64,000 bases of DNA from Shinella zoogloeoides (GCF_033705735.1 NZ_CP131130.1:1305001-1369000); one strand, 5' to 3'. Counted from the stretch's first letter, positions 30,788 to 41,406 are shown. A program made the numbers and translations. Notes: generated by a model not told the origin, from the letters alone.

Positions 30788-31234
30788 ATGATGGACGATA
30801 TCTATAACAGCCGTATCCTCGAATTCGCCGGCAACATTCCGCGCATTGGCACCCTGCCGGATGCGGACGCCGAGGCCGGCGCCCATTCCAAGCTCTGCGG
30901 CTCGCGCGTGAAGGTCTATCTGAAACTCGACGGCGATACCGTCAGCGATTTCGCCCACGAGGTGAAGGCCTGCGCGCTCGGCCAGGCGTCGTCCTCGGTC
31001 ATGGCGCGCCATGTGATCGGCGCGACGGTGGCGGAAATCCGCAAGGCGCGCGAGGACATGCTCGCCATGCTGAAGGCCGACGGCGAGGGACCGACCGGCC
31101 GCTTCGAAGACATGCGTTTCCTCAAGCCCGTCAAGGATTACAAGGCCCGCCACGCCTCCACCATGCTGACCTTCGACGCCGTGGTCGACGCCATCGGCCA
31201 GATCGAGGCGAAGCGGCTGGAAAAGGCCGGGTGA
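30788..31234 (+). CDS. IscU/NifU-like iron-sulfur scaffold protein
   Basis: 148 residues with the NifU N-terminal fold. Two of the three cluster-binding Cys are present, C37 (SKLCGSR) and C62 (VKACALGQASSS). At the position of the third Cys the protein has A123 in YKARHASTM. Related alphaproteobacterial stand-alone proteins are annotated as scaffolds, but without the third Cys a classical IscU role is uncertain. The next gene, yidD, is separated by a pair of palindromic repeats. Confidence 0.82.
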   Translation: MMDDIYNSRILEFAGNIPRIGTLPDADAEAGAHSKLCGSRVKVYLKLDGDTVSDFAHEVKACALGQASSSVMARHVIGATVAEIRKAREDMLAMLKADGEGPTGRFEDMRFLKPVKDYKARHASTMLTFDAVVDAIGQIEAKRLEKAG

Positions 31235-31252
31235 GGGCGGTGTTTGCCGCCT

Positions 31253-31300
31253 GCCCCTCATCCCGCCGCCACGACCTTCTCCCCGCGAGCGGGGAGAAGG
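31253..31300 (+). repeat. Palindromic intergenic repeat, family A (unoccupied copy)
   Basis: Starts GCCCCTCATCC and ends in the palindrome CTTCTCCCCGC/GCGGGGAGAAGG. This is the same family whose members are interrupted by the IS110 copies at 36576 and 58419. Here the bases before the crossover read GACCTTCTCC instead of CACCTTCTCC. Confidence 0.88.
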
Positions 31301-31365
31301 GAAATGCCGCGCCGTTTTCCCCTCAAGCCGCACGGTCGATGGGGCACCGGACGCTCCCGCGAGTC

Positions 31366-31413
31366 CCTTCTCTCCGCTTGCGGGGAGAAGGTGCCGGCAG
31401 GCGGGCGAGGGGC
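31366..31413 (-). repeat. Palindromic intergenic repeat, family A (unoccupied, inverted copy)
   Basis: Reverse-oriented copy with the full target word GGCACCTTCTCCCC when read on the minus strand. With the copy at 31253-31300 it forms an inverted pair about 65 bp apart between the scaffold gene and yidD. Confidence 0.88.
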
Positions 31414-31438
31414 ATCCTTCCCCCAGGCCGCAAAGCCG

Positions 31439-31807
31439 ATGTGTAACGCCCCCGACTGCCACCACGCTCCCGAACGGCCGCGTCACAAGGGCCGCAACTG
31501 GAACGGCCCGTTCCGCAAGACGCCGGGGCGGCTGTTCGGCATGGCCTTCATCCGCCTTTACCAGCTCACACTCTCCGGTTTCATCGGCAATTCCTGCCGC
31601 CACCTGCCGACCTGCTCGGAATACGGCTACGAGGCCGTCGCCCGCCACGGCCTGTGGCGCGGCGGGTTCATGACGCTCTTCCGCGTCGCCCGCTGTGGTC
31701 CCGGCGGCACGCATGGCTTCGATCCCGTACCGGAGACGCTGGAAGCGCGCCTTGCCTGGTGGGCGCCATGGCGGCTGTGGCGCGTCTCGAAGGCGGAGCG
31801 CGGCTGA
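31439..31807 (+). CDS. yidD: Membrane protein insertion efficiency factor YidD
   Basis: 122 residues. The YidD core is LIRLYQLTLSG-like (FIRLYQLTLSGFIGNSCRHL) with the Cys pattern CRHLPTCSEYGYEAV, then RCGPGGTHGFDPVP. The family helps YidC insert inner-membrane proteins and attaches peripherally. The in-frame frame extends upstream to 31244, but that extension is only the palindromic repeat, so the ATG at 31439 is used; it is a weakly supported start. Rhizobial yidD commonly sits in this type of context, ahead of thrS. Confidence 0.88.
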   Translation: MCNAPDCHHAPERPRHKGRNWNGPFRKTPGRLFGMAFIRLYQLTLSGFIGNSCRHLPTCSEYGYEAVARHGLWRGGFMTLFRVARCGPGGTHGFDPVPETLEARLAWWAPWRLWRVSKAERG

Positions 31808-31810
31808 GCA

Positions 31811-32341
31811 GTGGAAACCTATGTCGCCCTCCTGCATTCCATCGTGCTTTCGCCCGGGAAAAGGGTGGTGATGGCGGACCTCAAGGCGATGGCCGAAGGC
31901 CTCGGCTTCCGCAACGCCCGCACGCTGGTCGCCACCGGCAATCTCGTCTTCGACGGCGAGGCCGCGCCGCTCGCCGAAATCGAGGCGCGGCTGGAAACGG
32001 GGTTTCGCGCCCGCTTCGGCAAGCATGTCGACATCATCGCCCGCACCGCCGAAGGCTGGAAGCGCCTTGCCGCCGGCAATCCCTTCCCTGAAGGCAATGG
32101 CGCCGACGTCGTGGTGCGCGCCATGCGCGCGCCGCTCGACGGGAAAGCGCTGGCAAGGCTCGAAAGCAACGCGACACCCGGCATCCGCCTTGCCCTTTCG
32201 CACGGCGACCTCTGGATCGATTTCGCCGCGAAGCCGAGCGAAACGAAGCTGCTTGCGCATCTGACGACGAAGAAGCTCGGCATCGGCACGCTGCGCAACG
32301 CCAACACGGTCAACGGCCTTTGCGCGCTACTGGCCCGATAG
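31811..32341 (+). CDS. DUF1697 family protein
   Basis: 176 residues starting at GTG three bases after the yidD stop. The DUF1697 pattern is YVALLHSIVLSPGKRVVMAD, followed by LGFRNARTLVATGNLVFDG; the C-terminal half contains TKKLGIGTLRNANTV. Function is unknown. It is likely co-transcribed with yidD. Its 3' end overlaps the 3' end of the convergent gene at 32310 by 32 bp. Confidence 0.88.
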   Translation: METYVALLHSIVLSPGKRVVMADLKAMAEGLGFRNARTLVATGNLVFDGEAAPLAEIEARLETGFRARFGKHVDIIARTAEGWKRLAAGNPFPEGNGADVVVRAMRAPLDGKALARLESNATPGIRLALSHGDLWIDFAAKPSETKLLAHLTTKKLGIGTLRNANTVNGLCALLAR

Positions 32342-32729
32342 GCGGCGCGAGCGCGCTCTCCCATCCCACGGGCACCGTGGGGTCGTCGTCCAGCGCCTCC
32401 GCTTCCTCTTCCCACCTGTCCAGGTCCTCCTGGCTGTAGCCGGCGATGAGCCATTCCCGCTGCTGGCGTTCTTCGAGTTCCCGCGACGCGCAGTTGATCG
32501 CGGACTGCGTGGCATCGTCCACCACGCAGGGCGGAAACTGCTTGTAATGGGTGGTGGCGATTTCTTCTGCCGGCCAGCAGCCGGTGCAGCGCTTCGCCCG
32601 ACGGCATTTCGGCAGGCGGCAGGCAAGGTGAAGGCCGGCAAAGGTGGCCGCCTGACGAAAATACGGCTGGAGCCGCTGCGTGCGCCTCTGGTGCCGCTTG
32701 TCCTTGAAAAGTTCCTGACCGTAAGACAT
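32310..32729 (-). CDS. Hypothetical protein with a Cys/Arg cluster
   Basis: 139 residues from ATG 32729, preceded by a purine-rich GGAGAGGAGAG site. The region CRLPKCRRAKRCTGC (about residues 38-52) contains four Cys arranged CX5CX5CX2C, which could bind a metal or cluster. The C-terminal half is acidic (DRWEEEAEALDDDP). No named family is recognised. The overlap with the 3' end of DUF1697 is convergent. Codon use resembles the surrounding core genes. Confidence 0.6.
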   Translation of the reverse strand: MSYGQELFKDKRHQRRTQRLQPYFRQAATFAGLHLACRLPKCRRAKRCTGCWPAEEIATTHYKQFPPCVVDDATQSAINCASRELEERQQREWLIAGYSQEDLDRWEEEAEALDDDPTVPVGWESALAPPIGPVARKGR

Positions 32730-33264
32730 TGCGCTCTCCTCTCCGCGCAGGCCTTCGCCACCGACGGGGCGCGCCAAGACCGCCCGCATGGCGATCCACC
32801 GGGTTTTCGAAACTGTCCGGAGAACCGCGCGAAAGCGTTGCCTCTCTGGTTTATGGATGGTGGCTTCGCTTTCGCGCGGCCCAGGCGTTCTTCGGAGGCG
32901 GTCCGGCCTCCTTCAGGCGGGGAGCTGCTTCGCTGCACGCTGCCTCCGCATGAACCTTGTCCGAAAACCGCTTTCGCGGCTTTGGCGGGCATGCATCGGC
33001 CAGCGCTTGCATGGCGGACCCAAACCGACCCCGCAAGACCCGGGGAAGGGGGAAGCCTGTTGCGACGGAAGCTTTCGCCCCCGCAGCGCTCCTCGCCTCT
33101 TCCGCCCCTGCCGTACGTTTCGACAGAACACGAAAGCGCCTCCTCCCGCCCGCATCGACACGTTACGCGATCCGTCCGGCGGCGGAAGGAGGTTCAGGAT
33201 ACGGCAGGTTTTTGGGGTGGGGAAAAAAAATTCTAGGCTTGATGCTCGAAGCATTGCCGCGGCT
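32730..33264. other. 535-bp stretch without a convincing gene
   Basis: Several overlapping frames run through on both strands, but none has a family match, a good ribosome site or consistent composition. The right end (from about 33200) switches abruptly to AT-rich sequence leading into the orphan gene at 33265. No tRNA, attachment-site duplication or terminal repeat is seen at the transition. Confidence 0.5.
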
Positions 33265-34338
33265 TCACGAAAGTGCAGCTAATGCTTCAAATAGCCGTTT
33301 CAATCCATCGTCTTTCAGCCACTGGTAAGCGAAAGGAACAGCCGCCAAAATACCTGCTCCTAGTAGCAAGGTGGCTAGTTCGGTTAAATCTATGAGACGT
33401 GTTTCCTTTCGTTCGGAACGCAAGAAAATTCTGAGAGCTGTAGTTTTATTGTGGAGCCATTTAAAAGAAAGGACAACAAATGCTAGAGTTAAAATTAGAA
33501 ATGCACGTGACGGAAGATCGAGGCTTGGAAGTAATACTAAAACTACTAGAAAGAATATCCCATTAATATTAAGTGCATGTTTCTCGTAGATTTTTCTCCA
33601 CAGGGAATGGTGTCGCCTGAGTATGGATTCGATCTGGTGAAATGCTCCATCAACCCAAACGGCGCTTGATCCGGAAATAGAAAAGGAGCACTCTACAGAG
33701 CCAAGAACAATATTTATATTCCTTTGGATTCCGTCTGGGGGTTCTGTAAGTGAAAGGCTTAGGAATTCCGCGCGGTCGGGGAGGGTGGCATTATCCCAAA
33801 AGCTGGCCGCAAGACGTCTAATATCTTTTGCGTCGGCGTTAGCCGATATCACAACGTCGTATGAGGATGGCAATAATTCGCGCATCGCATGAACGAGGGT
33901 ATGTATCTCGTCTTTGTAAATCGTAATCTTAGGTATTTGCCCTGTTCTTTGTATCACTTGAAGCGGCTCAACGCTTGATGGTGTTGGGTTTTTTTGTATT
34001 TCGAAATTAGCGCGCTCTAATTGGAGGACGCCCGCATGACCTCCGGGCATTGACCATTTGCCACCGAGGTGTTGATCTCCATTTCTTTGAAAAATGAAAT
34101 CTACGGTAACTTCAGGTTGCTCTGGATCGTTTCCTGCAGTTAGAAGCGTGGAAGATATTATGTTGTTCAACTCGGAAATGGGCCCGTGAAGGACAACGGC
34201 TCTCCCTTGTATGTTTATTCTAAGGGTAATTAATACGTCGTCGCCTTCCCGGATAATTTCCGCAAAAGCATTTCCCGCGTACGTTCCGAAAATGTTACCA
34301 ATCCAGTTCCCTTGAAGATCGTCCAAGTTATTCCCCAT
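33265..34338 (-). CDS. AT-rich orphan gene, predicted membrane protein
   Basis: 357 residues. Residues 1-120 are beta-rich and soluble (QGNWIGNIFGTYAGNAFAEI, then a GGKWSMPGGHAGVLQLE segment). A mixed middle domain follows (about 130-230). Then come a hydrophobic pair around NGIFFLVVLVLLPSL and AFLILTLAFVVLSF, and one more helix near the end (TLLLGAGILAAVPF). Base composition and codon use are clearly more AT-rich than flanking genes, which suggests recent transfer. GGAG abuts the ATG with no spacer, so translation may be weak or the start misplaced. I recognise no family; a sensor with a membrane effector is one possibility but only speculation. Confidence 0.75.
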   Translation of the reverse strand: MGNNLDDLQGNWIGNIFGTYAGNAFAEIIREGDDVLITLRINIQGRAVVLHGPISELNNIISSTLLTAGNDPEQPEVTVDFIFQRNGDQHLGGKWSMPGGHAGVLQLERANFEIQKNPTPSSVEPLQVIQRTGQIPKITIYKDEIHTLVHAMRELLPSSYDVVISANADAKDIRRLAASFWDNATLPDRAEFLSLSLTEPPDGIQRNINIVLGSVECSFSISGSSAVWVDGAFHQIESILRRHHSLWRKIYEKHALNINGIFFLVVLVLLPSLDLPSRAFLILTLAFVVLSFKWLHNKTTALRIFLRSERKETRLIDLTELATLLLGAGILAAVPFAYQWLKDDGLKRLFEALAALS

Positions 34339-34565
34339 CTCCGTACTTAAGCTGTCAAATTATTTTGCCCGAACTAATTGTTGATGCAATTCCTATTTGC
34401 ATTTCATTTAACGTAGCTAATCGCGAGATGGCCGCGGCTTCAACTCGTCCCCCTTCCAATCCCTCCGTTTTCCCCTTATATCGCACACGCTACATGCCGG
34501 AATCCCGGCCTTTTCACTCGCATACCACCCGCATTCGTTGGCGGGACTGGATAGGAGATTTTTGA

Positions 34566-36536
34566 ATGTCTGCACCTGTTTCCCTGACTTTTCCCGATGG
34601 TTCCGTCCGCGAATATCCCGCGGGCTCGACCGGGCGTGACGTGGCCGAGGCGATTTCCAAGTCGCTGGCCAAGAAGGCGGTCGCGATTGCGCTCGACGGC
34701 GAGCTGCGCGATCTCTCCGATCCCGTTTCCAACGGGCGGATCGAGATCGTCACCCGCGAGGACGACCGCGCGCTGGAACTCATTCGCCACGACGCCGCCC
34801 ATGTGATGGCCGAGGCCGTGCAGGAGCTTTGGCCCGGCACGCAGGTGACGATCGGCCCGGTCATCGACAACGGCTTCTACTACGACTTCGCCAAGGACGA
34901 GCCCTTCACGCCCGACGATCTGCCCAAGATCGAAAAGCGCATGAAGGAGATCATCCAGCGCAACAAGCCCTTCACCAAGGAAGTCTGGTCGCGCGAAAAG
35001 GCCAAGGAGGTCTTCTCCTCCAAGGGCGAGAAGTACAAGGTCGAGCTGGTCGATGCGATCCCCGAGGGGCAGGACCTCAAGATCTACTACCAGGGCGACT
35101 GGTTCGACCTGTGTCGCGGCCCGCACATGGCCGCGACCGGCCAGATCGGCACGGCCTTCAAGCTGATGAAGGTCGCGGGCGCCTATTGGCGCGGCGATTC
35201 GAACAATCCGATGCTGACGCGCATCTACGGCACCGCCTGGCGCACGCAGGAGGAGCTCGATACCTATCTCAACATCCTCGCCGAAGCCGAGAAGCGCGAC
35301 CATCGCCGCCTCGGACGCGAAATGGACCTGTTCCATTTCCAGGAGGAGGGGCCGGGCGTCGTCTTCTGGCACGGCAAGGGCTGGCGCATGTTCCAGACGC
35401 TCGTCGCCTATATGCGCCGTCGTCTCGCCGGCACCTATGAAGAGGTGAACGCGCCGCAGGTGCTCGACAAGTCGTTGTGGGAAACCTCGGGGCACTGGGG
35501 CTGGTACCGCGACAACATGTTCAAGGTGACCGTTGCCGGCGACGAGACCGACGACGAGCGCGTCTTCGCGCTGAAGCCGATGAACTGCCCGGGCCATGTG
35601 CAGATCTTCAAGCACGGCTTGAAGTCTTATCGCGAACTGCCCGTCCGTCTTGCGGAATTTGGCAACGTGCATCGCTATGAGCCCTCGGGCGCACTGCACG
35701 GGCTGATGCGCGTGCGCGGCTTCACGCAGGACGACGCGCATGTCTTCTGCACCGACGAGCAGATGGCGGCCGAATGCCTGCGCATCAACGACCTGATCCT
35801 CTCGGTCTACAAGGACTTCGGCTTCGAGGAGATCACCATCAAGCTCTCCACCCGGCCGGACAAGCGCGTCGGCTCGGACGAGCTCTGGGATCGCGCCGAG
35901 AGCGTTATGAAGCAGGTGCTCGACACGATCCAGCAGCAGTCGAACAACATCAAGACCGGCATCCTGCCGGGCGAGGGCGCGTTCTACGGGCCGAAGTTTG
36001 AATATACGCTGAAGGACGCCATCGGCCGCGAATGGCAGTGCGGCACCACACAGGTCGACTTCAACCTGCCGGAACGCTTCGGCGCCTTCTACATCGACCA
36101 GGCCTCGGAAAAGCGCCAGCCGGTGATGATCCACCGCGCTATCTGCGGTTCGATGGAGCGCTTCCTCGGCATCCTCATCGAGAACTTCGCAGGGCATATG
36201 CCGCTGTGGATCGCGCCGATGCAGGTGGTCGTGGCGACCATCACCTCGGAGGCGGACGATTATGCCCGCGAGGTGGCCGACAAGCTGCGCGAGGCGGGCC
36301 TGACCGTCGAGACGGATCTTCGCAACGAGAAGATCAACTACAAGGTCCGCGAGCATTCGGTGACCAAGGTCCCGGTCATCATCGTCTGCGGCAAGCGCGA
36401 GGCGGAGGAACGCTCCGTCAACATCCGCCGCCTCGGTTCGCAGAACCAGACGGCCATGTCGCTCGACGAGGCGATCGAAGCCCTGTCGCTGGAAGCGATG
36501 CCGCCGGACCTGAAGCGCAAGCTCGGCAAGGCTTGA
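34566..36536 (+). CDS. thrS: Threonyl-tRNA synthetase
   Basis: 656 residues in full domain order. TGS (about 1-62, [19 protein letters not shown]), the editing domain with [11 protein letters not shown], then the class II catalytic core with [25 protein letters not shown] (motif 2) and [17 protein letters not shown] (motif 3). The anticodon-binding domain comes last (about 545-656). It charges tRNA-Thr and clears mischarged Ser. A GGAG site precedes the ATG. No T-box or threonine leader is seen. An IS110 element starts 40 bp downstream. Confidence 0.97.
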   Translation: MSAPVSLTFPDGSVREYPAGSTGRDVAEAISKSLAKKAVAIALDGELRDLSDPVSNGRIEIVTREDDRALELIRHDAAHVMAEAVQELWPGTQVTIGPVIDNGFYYDFAKDEPFTPDDLPKIEKRMKEIIQRNKPFTKEVWSREKAKEVFSSKGEKYKVELVDAIPEGQDLKIYYQGDWFDLCRGPHMAATGQIGTAFKLMKVAGAYWRGDSNNPMLTRIYGTAWRTQEELDTYLNILAEAEKRDHRRLGREMDLFHFQEEGPGVVFWHGKGWRMFQTLVAYMRRRLAGTYEEVNAPQVLDKSLWETSGHWGWYRDNMFKVTVAGDETDDERVFALKPMNCPGHVQIFKHGLKSYRELPVRLAEFGNVHRYEPSGALHGLMRVRGFTQDDAHVFCTDEQMAAECLRINDLILSVYKDFGFEEITIKLSTRPDKRVGSDELWDRAESVMKQVLDTIQQQSNNIKTGILPGEGAFYGPKFEYTLKDAIGREWQCGTTQVDFNLPERFGAFYIDQASEKRQPVMIHRAICGSMERFLGILIENFAGHMPLWIAPMQVVVATITSEADDYAREVADKLREAGLTVETDLRNEKINYKVREHSVTKVPVIIVCGKREAEERSVNIRRLGSQNQTAMSLDEAIEALSLEAMPPDLKRKLGKA

Positions 36537-37694
<1,158 letters not shown>

Positions 37695-37710
37695 CAACAA
37701 AGACAGTCGC

Positions 37711-37733
37711 TCTCCCCGCAAGCGGGGAGAAGG
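37711..37733 (+). repeat. Right half of palindromic repeat A at IS110 copy 1
   Basis: Begins TCTCCCCGCAAGC immediately after the element and completes the CTCCCCGC/GCGGGGAG palindrome. The sequence beyond 37733 has no counterpart at copy 2, showing that only the repeat is shared between the two sites. Confidence 0.9.
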
Positions 37734-37760
37734 GACTTGTGGCAAGGCGGTGCAACATCT

Positions 37761-37804
37761 TCCTTCTCCCCGCTTGCGGGGAGAAGGTCGCGGCAGCGGG
37801 ATGA
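37761..37804 (-). repeat. Palindromic repeat A, inverted copy
   Basis: CCTTCTCCCCGC/GCGGGGAGAAGG followed by a diverged GTCGCGGCAGCGGGATGAG tail, so the target word here is CGACCTTCTCC on the minus strand. It lies 13 bp from the end of the next gene. Confidence 0.85.
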
Positions 37805-37817
37805 GCGGCTTTTCCGC

Positions 37818-38810
37818 CTAGTCCACCACGTCCTCGGCAGCGGCCTTCTGGTCGTTCGCCTTCTCGTCGAGCAGCACCTCGACATCGGTGTTCACGCCGG
37901 CTTTCACCTGGAAATCGCGCTGGTAGATCCTGTTCTTGTTGCGGGCGACGGCGATATAGCTGCCTTCCGCCAGAACGAGCGTCGGGAACGCGCCGACGCT
38001 TTCGGAGACCGTGTCGCCGGAGGAGGTGAGGATCGACCAGGCGGTGTCGGCGATGGCCTCGCCGCCGGGCTCGGAGACGAGCTTCAGCGTCAGCTTGGCG
38101 GCGCGGTGCTGGATGGTGGCGCGCGTCAGCTTGCCGGCTTCCACCTGGATATCCGCGCGGATGACGGCGTTGACGTCGCCATAGTCGGAAACGACGTGAT
38201 AGGTGCCGGCATTGAGCCGCACGACGGAATTCGGCTTCACGTCGTCCATCACGAGGTTGCGCTCGCCATCCTCGCGCACTTCGGCGGAATAGATCGCAAA
38301 GCTCAGCTCCTTCGGCGGAATGCGCACATCCGCGCCGGAAACGGCGTTCAGCATGATGCCGCCGGCATCGAGCACCATGACCTGCTTGTCGACGGAGCCC
38401 TGTTCGGGCACCACGAGCTTCTTCGTCGCGCCGGCCCGGCCGAAGGCGACATTGACGAAATATTCCCCGGGAACGAGGTGGAAGGCGGCCGTGCCGCCCT
38501 CGGAGGTGGCGAGCAGCGGCAGCTTGCCGTCAGCGGCCGGAATGGGCGAGAAGACGCGCCAGGTCAGGCCATGCTGCATCGGCTGGCCGTCCTTGGTCAG
38601 CAGCGCCTCGCAGGTGACGTCACGCAGGTTCGCCGGCGTCGCCTCGCCGGTGACGACGGGGTTGAAGGACATCAGCTTGCTGCCCTTGAGTGGCGTCGGA
38701 ATCTGCGAAAAGCTCTCGAGCGAATCCTGCGCGCGTGCCGGCACGAAAGAGGCGGCAAGGCTCGCGAAGGCGATGCCTGCGGCGGCGACGGGATGGATTC
38801 GCATGCGCAT
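37818..38810 (-). CDS. Secreted protein of unknown function with repeated beta domains
   Basis: 330 residues from ATG 38810. A signal peptide (AAAGIAFASLAASFVPARA, cleavage near residue 27) gives export. The mature part consists of beta-rich stretches recalling carboxypeptidase-regulatory-like or Ig-type folds, such as VPGEYFVNVAFGRAGATKKL, LNAGTYHVVSDYGDVNA and LAEGSYIAVARNKNRIYQRD, each with a G-x-Y core. The tail is acidic. Rhizobial homologues are annotated hypothetical. The open frame continues upstream to 39410 only as antisense of the nitroreductase. Confidence 0.8.
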   Translation of the reverse strand: MRMRIHPVAAAGIAFASLAASFVPARAQDSLESFSQIPTPLKGSKLMSFNPVVTGEATPANLRDVTCEALLTKDGQPMQHGLTWRVFSPIPAADGKLPLLATSEGGTAAFHLVPGEYFVNVAFGRAGATKKLVVPEQGSVDKQVMVLDAGGIMLNAVSGADVRIPPKELSFAIYSAEVREDGERNLVMDDVKPNSVVRLNAGTYHVVSDYGDVNAVIRADIQVEAGKLTRATIQHRAAKLTLKLVSEPGGEAIADTAWSILTSSGDTVSESVGAFPTLVLAEGSYIAVARNKNRIYQRDFQVKAGVNTDVEVLLDEKANDQKAAAEDVVD

Positions 38811-38909
38811 GGGAACGGTTGACTTCCTGACTGTAAGGCTCCACTTGAAGGCCCGGCAAATGGCATTTTCAAGGCCGCGCCGGCGGCACGATATTGGAAC
38901 TCCCCCGCA

Positions 38910-39494
38910 ATGAAAACCGAAATAAAGCTGATCGATTATCTTTCGACCCGCCGGTCGATCCCCGCCTTCCAGATGAGCGCGCCCGGCCCCTCGAAAAGCG
39001 AGGTGGAGGAGATGCTGAAGCTTGCGTCGCGCGTGCCGGACCACGGCAAGCTCGCGCCCTGGCGCTTCATCGTCTATCGCGGCGAGGACCGCCGGCGGAT
39101 CAGTGAGGCGCTGGCGAAGATCGCGTTCGCCGACAAGCCGGACCTTTCGGAAGAAATGGTGAAGGTGGAGAACACGCGGCTCACCCGCGCGCCGGTGGTG
39201 ATCGCCGTTGTCAGCCGCGCGGCGCCGCATTTCAAGATTCCGGAATGGGAACAGGTCATGTCCGCCGGCGCCGTCTGCCTCAACCTCGTAATGGCGGCGA
39301 ATGCGCATGGCTTCGCCTCGAACTGGCTGACGGAATGGTATGCCTTCGACGAGCGCGCCTATCCCATCCTCGGCGTCGAGCCGGGCGAGAAGGTCGCCGG
39401 CTTCATCCATATCGGCACGCCCACCGTTCCGCCGACCGAGCGGCCGCGGCCGGAGCTTGCCGAAATCGTCACATGGGTCGGCGATGACGCCTGA
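38910..39494 (+). CDS. Nitroreductase family protein (YdjA-like)
   Basis: 194 residues. FMN-binding nitroreductase fold: [20 protein letters not shown] at the N-terminus, [15 protein letters not shown] (phosphate-binding), [18 protein letters not shown] and [18 protein letters not shown] at the C-terminus. These are the YdjA/RutE-like short nitroreductase signatures. It probably reduces nitro or quinone compounds with NAD(P)H in the cytoplasm; the natural substrate is unknown. The stop overlaps the next start by 11 bp, coupling it to the flavin reductase. Confidence 0.9.
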   Translation: MKTEIKLIDYLSTRRSIPAFQMSAPGPSKSEVEEMLKLASRVPDHGKLAPWRFIVYRGEDRRRISEALAKIAFADKPDLSEEMVKVENTRLTRAPVVIAVVSRAAPHFKIPEWEQVMSAGAVCLNLVMAANAHGFASNWLTEWYAFDERAYPILGVEPGEKVAGFIHIGTPTVPPTERPRPELAEIVTWVGDDA

Positions 39495-40107
39495 CGCGCT
39501 GTTCTACGAGACGGCGGAAAACGCCCACGGCCTGAAGCACGATCCCTTCAAGGCGATCGTCGCGCCGCGCCCGATCGGCTGGATCGGCACGAAGGCGGCG
39601 GACGGGCGGCGCAACCTGTCGCCCTATTCGTTCTTCAGCGCGGTGAGCGACAGGCCGAAGCTCGTAATGTTCTCCTCCAGCGGTCACAAGGACAGCGTGA
39701 CGAATATCGAGGCGACCGGCGTCTTCACCTGCTCGCTGGCCAGCCGGCATCTCGCCGCGGAGATGAATGCGAGCTCGGTCGCCGTGCCCTACGGTGTCGA
39801 CGAATTCGATATCGCGAAACTGACGCCGGTGGCCGGCCGGCTCGTCGATGCGCCCTATGTCGGCGAGGCCCATGCGGCGCTCGAATGCCGGGCGACGCAG
39901 ATCCTGCGGCCGCTCGGCCTCGACGGGCGTGAATCGGACAACTGGGTGGTATTCGGTGAGGTCGTCGGCATCCATATAAGCCGGGAAATCCTGAAAGACG
40001 GCATGATCGACATGGCCGTCGCCCGGCCGCTCGGGCGGATGGGCTACATGGATTATTGCGACGGCGGAGCGGATGTCTTCGCCATGACGCGGCCGAAGGC
40101 CGGGTGA
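39484..40107 (+). CDS. Flavin reductase-like FMN-binding protein
   Basis: 207 residues from ATG 39484, overlapping the nitroreductase gene by 11 bp. The split-barrel FMN-binding domain has [35 protein letters not shown] and [15 protein letters not shown], and the C-terminus has GRMGYMDYC. The family includes FMN reductases of two-component oxygenases. The gene pair suggests a shared flavin role. A perfect palindromic repeat of family B lies 2 bp after the stop (40110-40140). Confidence 0.88.
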   Translation: MTPDALFYETAENAHGLKHDPFKAIVAPRPIGWIGTKAADGRRNLSPYSFFSAVSDRPKLVMFSSSGHKDSVTNIEATGVFTCSLASRHLAAEMNASSVAVPYGVDEFDIAKLTPVAGRLVDAPYVGEAHAALECRATQILRPLGLDGRESDNWVVFGEVVGIHISREILKDGMIDMAVARPLGRMGYMDYCDGGADVFAMTRPKAG

Positions 40108-40109
40108 GG

Positions 40110-40140
40110 GTGGATCCTCGGGCTCGACCCGAGGATCCAC
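40110..40140. repeat. Palindromic repeat B (perfect 13-bp arms)
   Basis: GTGGATCCTCGGG and CCCGAGGATCCAC flank a five-base CTCGA centre. Two shorter members of the same family (ATCCTCGGG/CCCGAGGAT core) lie at 52352-52374 and 52461-52483. Here it can serve as a transcript end for the flavin reductase gene. Confidence 0.88.
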
Positions 40141-40254
40141 TCGCTGGGCAACATTCTTCGCCTCACCGTCCGGTTAACGGATATGGTGAACCAATCTTAA
40201 ACACTTTGGCGATACCTTGGCCTCCGTAGCGTATACAGGCGTTTGGGGCGTCCA

Positions 40255-41382
40255 TTGATCGTTCATGCATTTCTCCGTTGGGTCGAGACCGCGCGGGCAG
40301 CCGACAGGGCGAAGGCCGCCAGCGTGCTGGCGCGGGCCTATAGCCGTTCGCGCATCGCGCCGGACGACCGGCATGCGGCGGAGATGGCGATGATCTTCCT
40401 GCTCGACGACCCGGCGCCGAAGGTGCGGCTCGCACTGGCGGAGGCCCTTGCCGAGAGCGAGGACGCGCCGCGCGCCGTCGTTCTGCCGCTGGCGGAAGAC
40501 CAGCCGGAAATCGCCGCGCATATCATTCTGTGTTCGCCCGTGCTGACGGATGCCGATCTGGTCGACCTTGCCGCTAAAGGCGGCGACATGACGCGCATGC
40601 TGATCGCACACCGCGCCATCGTCTCGCGGCCGGTTTCGGCGGCGCTTGCGGAAGTCGGCGCGGCGCCGGACATACTGGCGCTTCTCGAAAACGAGGGCGC
40701 GGCGATCTCCCGCCGCAGCCTGACGCGCATCGCCGACCGGCTCGGGCACGACGCGGAAATCCGCGCGCTCCTGCTCGACCGGACGGACCTGCCGAGCGAT
40801 GCCCGCCATGCGCTGGTCGAGAAGATCGGCTCGGCGCTTGCCGGCTTCGGGCTGATCCAGGCCGCCGTCGGCACGAGCCGGGTGGAGCGCATCACGCGCG
40901 AGGCCTGCGACGTCGCGACGATCGGCATGGCCGCCGAAGTGGGAGCGGGCGAAATGCCGGCGCTCGTCGAGCACCTGCGCATCGCCGGCCGCCTGACGCC
41001 GGTCTTCCTCATGCATGCGCTGTGCACCGGCCGCGTCGAGTTCTTCGCGGCGGCCATCACCAATCTTTCGGGGCAGGCGGAACGGCGCGTCCGCTCGATC
41101 CTTTCCGACGGCCGCGAGGCGGCGGTGCGTGCGCTCTACGAGACGGCCGGCCTCGGCCGCGATATCAGCGCGCTCTTCGCCGAGGCGACGATGCTCTGGC
41201 GTAGCGAGGCCAAGGGCGGCGACGGCCTGCTCTCGGTCTGCGAACGGTTGCTCACCCGCGCCCGCGCCACGGGCAACGCCTCCTGCCAGTCCATGCTTGA
41301 ACTGGTCGAGCGGCTGGCCATCGCCGAGCAGCGCCAGACGGCGCGAAGCTACGCGCTCATCGCGACGCGGGAAGCGGCGTAA
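40255..41382 (+). CDS. DUF2336 domain-containing protein
   Basis: 375 residues. The start is a TTG at 40255 with GGGG seven bases upstream, giving MIVHAFLRWVETARAADRAK, which resembles the usual family N-terminus; a TTG at 40243 is the alternative. The product is almost entirely helical with HEAT-like repeats (DRHAAEMAMIFLLDDPAPKV and similar). DUF2336 is confined largely to alphaproteobacteria and has no assigned function. No signal or membrane segment is present. Confidence 0.85.
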   Translation: MIVHAFLRWVETARAADRAKAASVLARAYSRSRIAPDDRHAAEMAMIFLLDDPAPKVRLALAEALAESEDAPRAVVLPLAEDQPEIAAHIILCSPVLTDADLVDLAAKGGDMTRMLIAHRAIVSRPVSAALAEVGAAPDILALLENEGAAISRRSLTRIADRLGHDAEIRALLLDRTDLPSDARHALVEKIGSALAGFGLIQAAVGTSRVERITREACDVATIGMAAEVGAGEMPALVEHLRIAGRLTPVFLMHALCTGRVEFFAAAITNLSGQAERRVRSILSDGREAAVRALYETAGLGRDISALFAEATMLWRSEAKGGDGLLSVCERLLTRARATGNASCQSMLELVERLAIAEQRQTARSYALIATREAA

Positions 41383-41406
41383 GGACGCCTCCGACTATAC
41401 TTCCGA

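Noticed and set aside
31244..31438. N-terminal extension of yidD
   Set aside because: The translated stretch is repeat family A sequence, not protein conserved in YidD.
32547..33236. 229-residue plus-strand frame
   Set aside because: Overlaps the minus-strand hypothetical gene, has skewed low-complexity composition and no ribosome site.
34339..34565. T-box or threonine attenuator before thrS
   Set aside because: Only a small CCCGC/GCGGG hairpin is visible; no specifier loop, T-box word or leader peptide with Thr codons.
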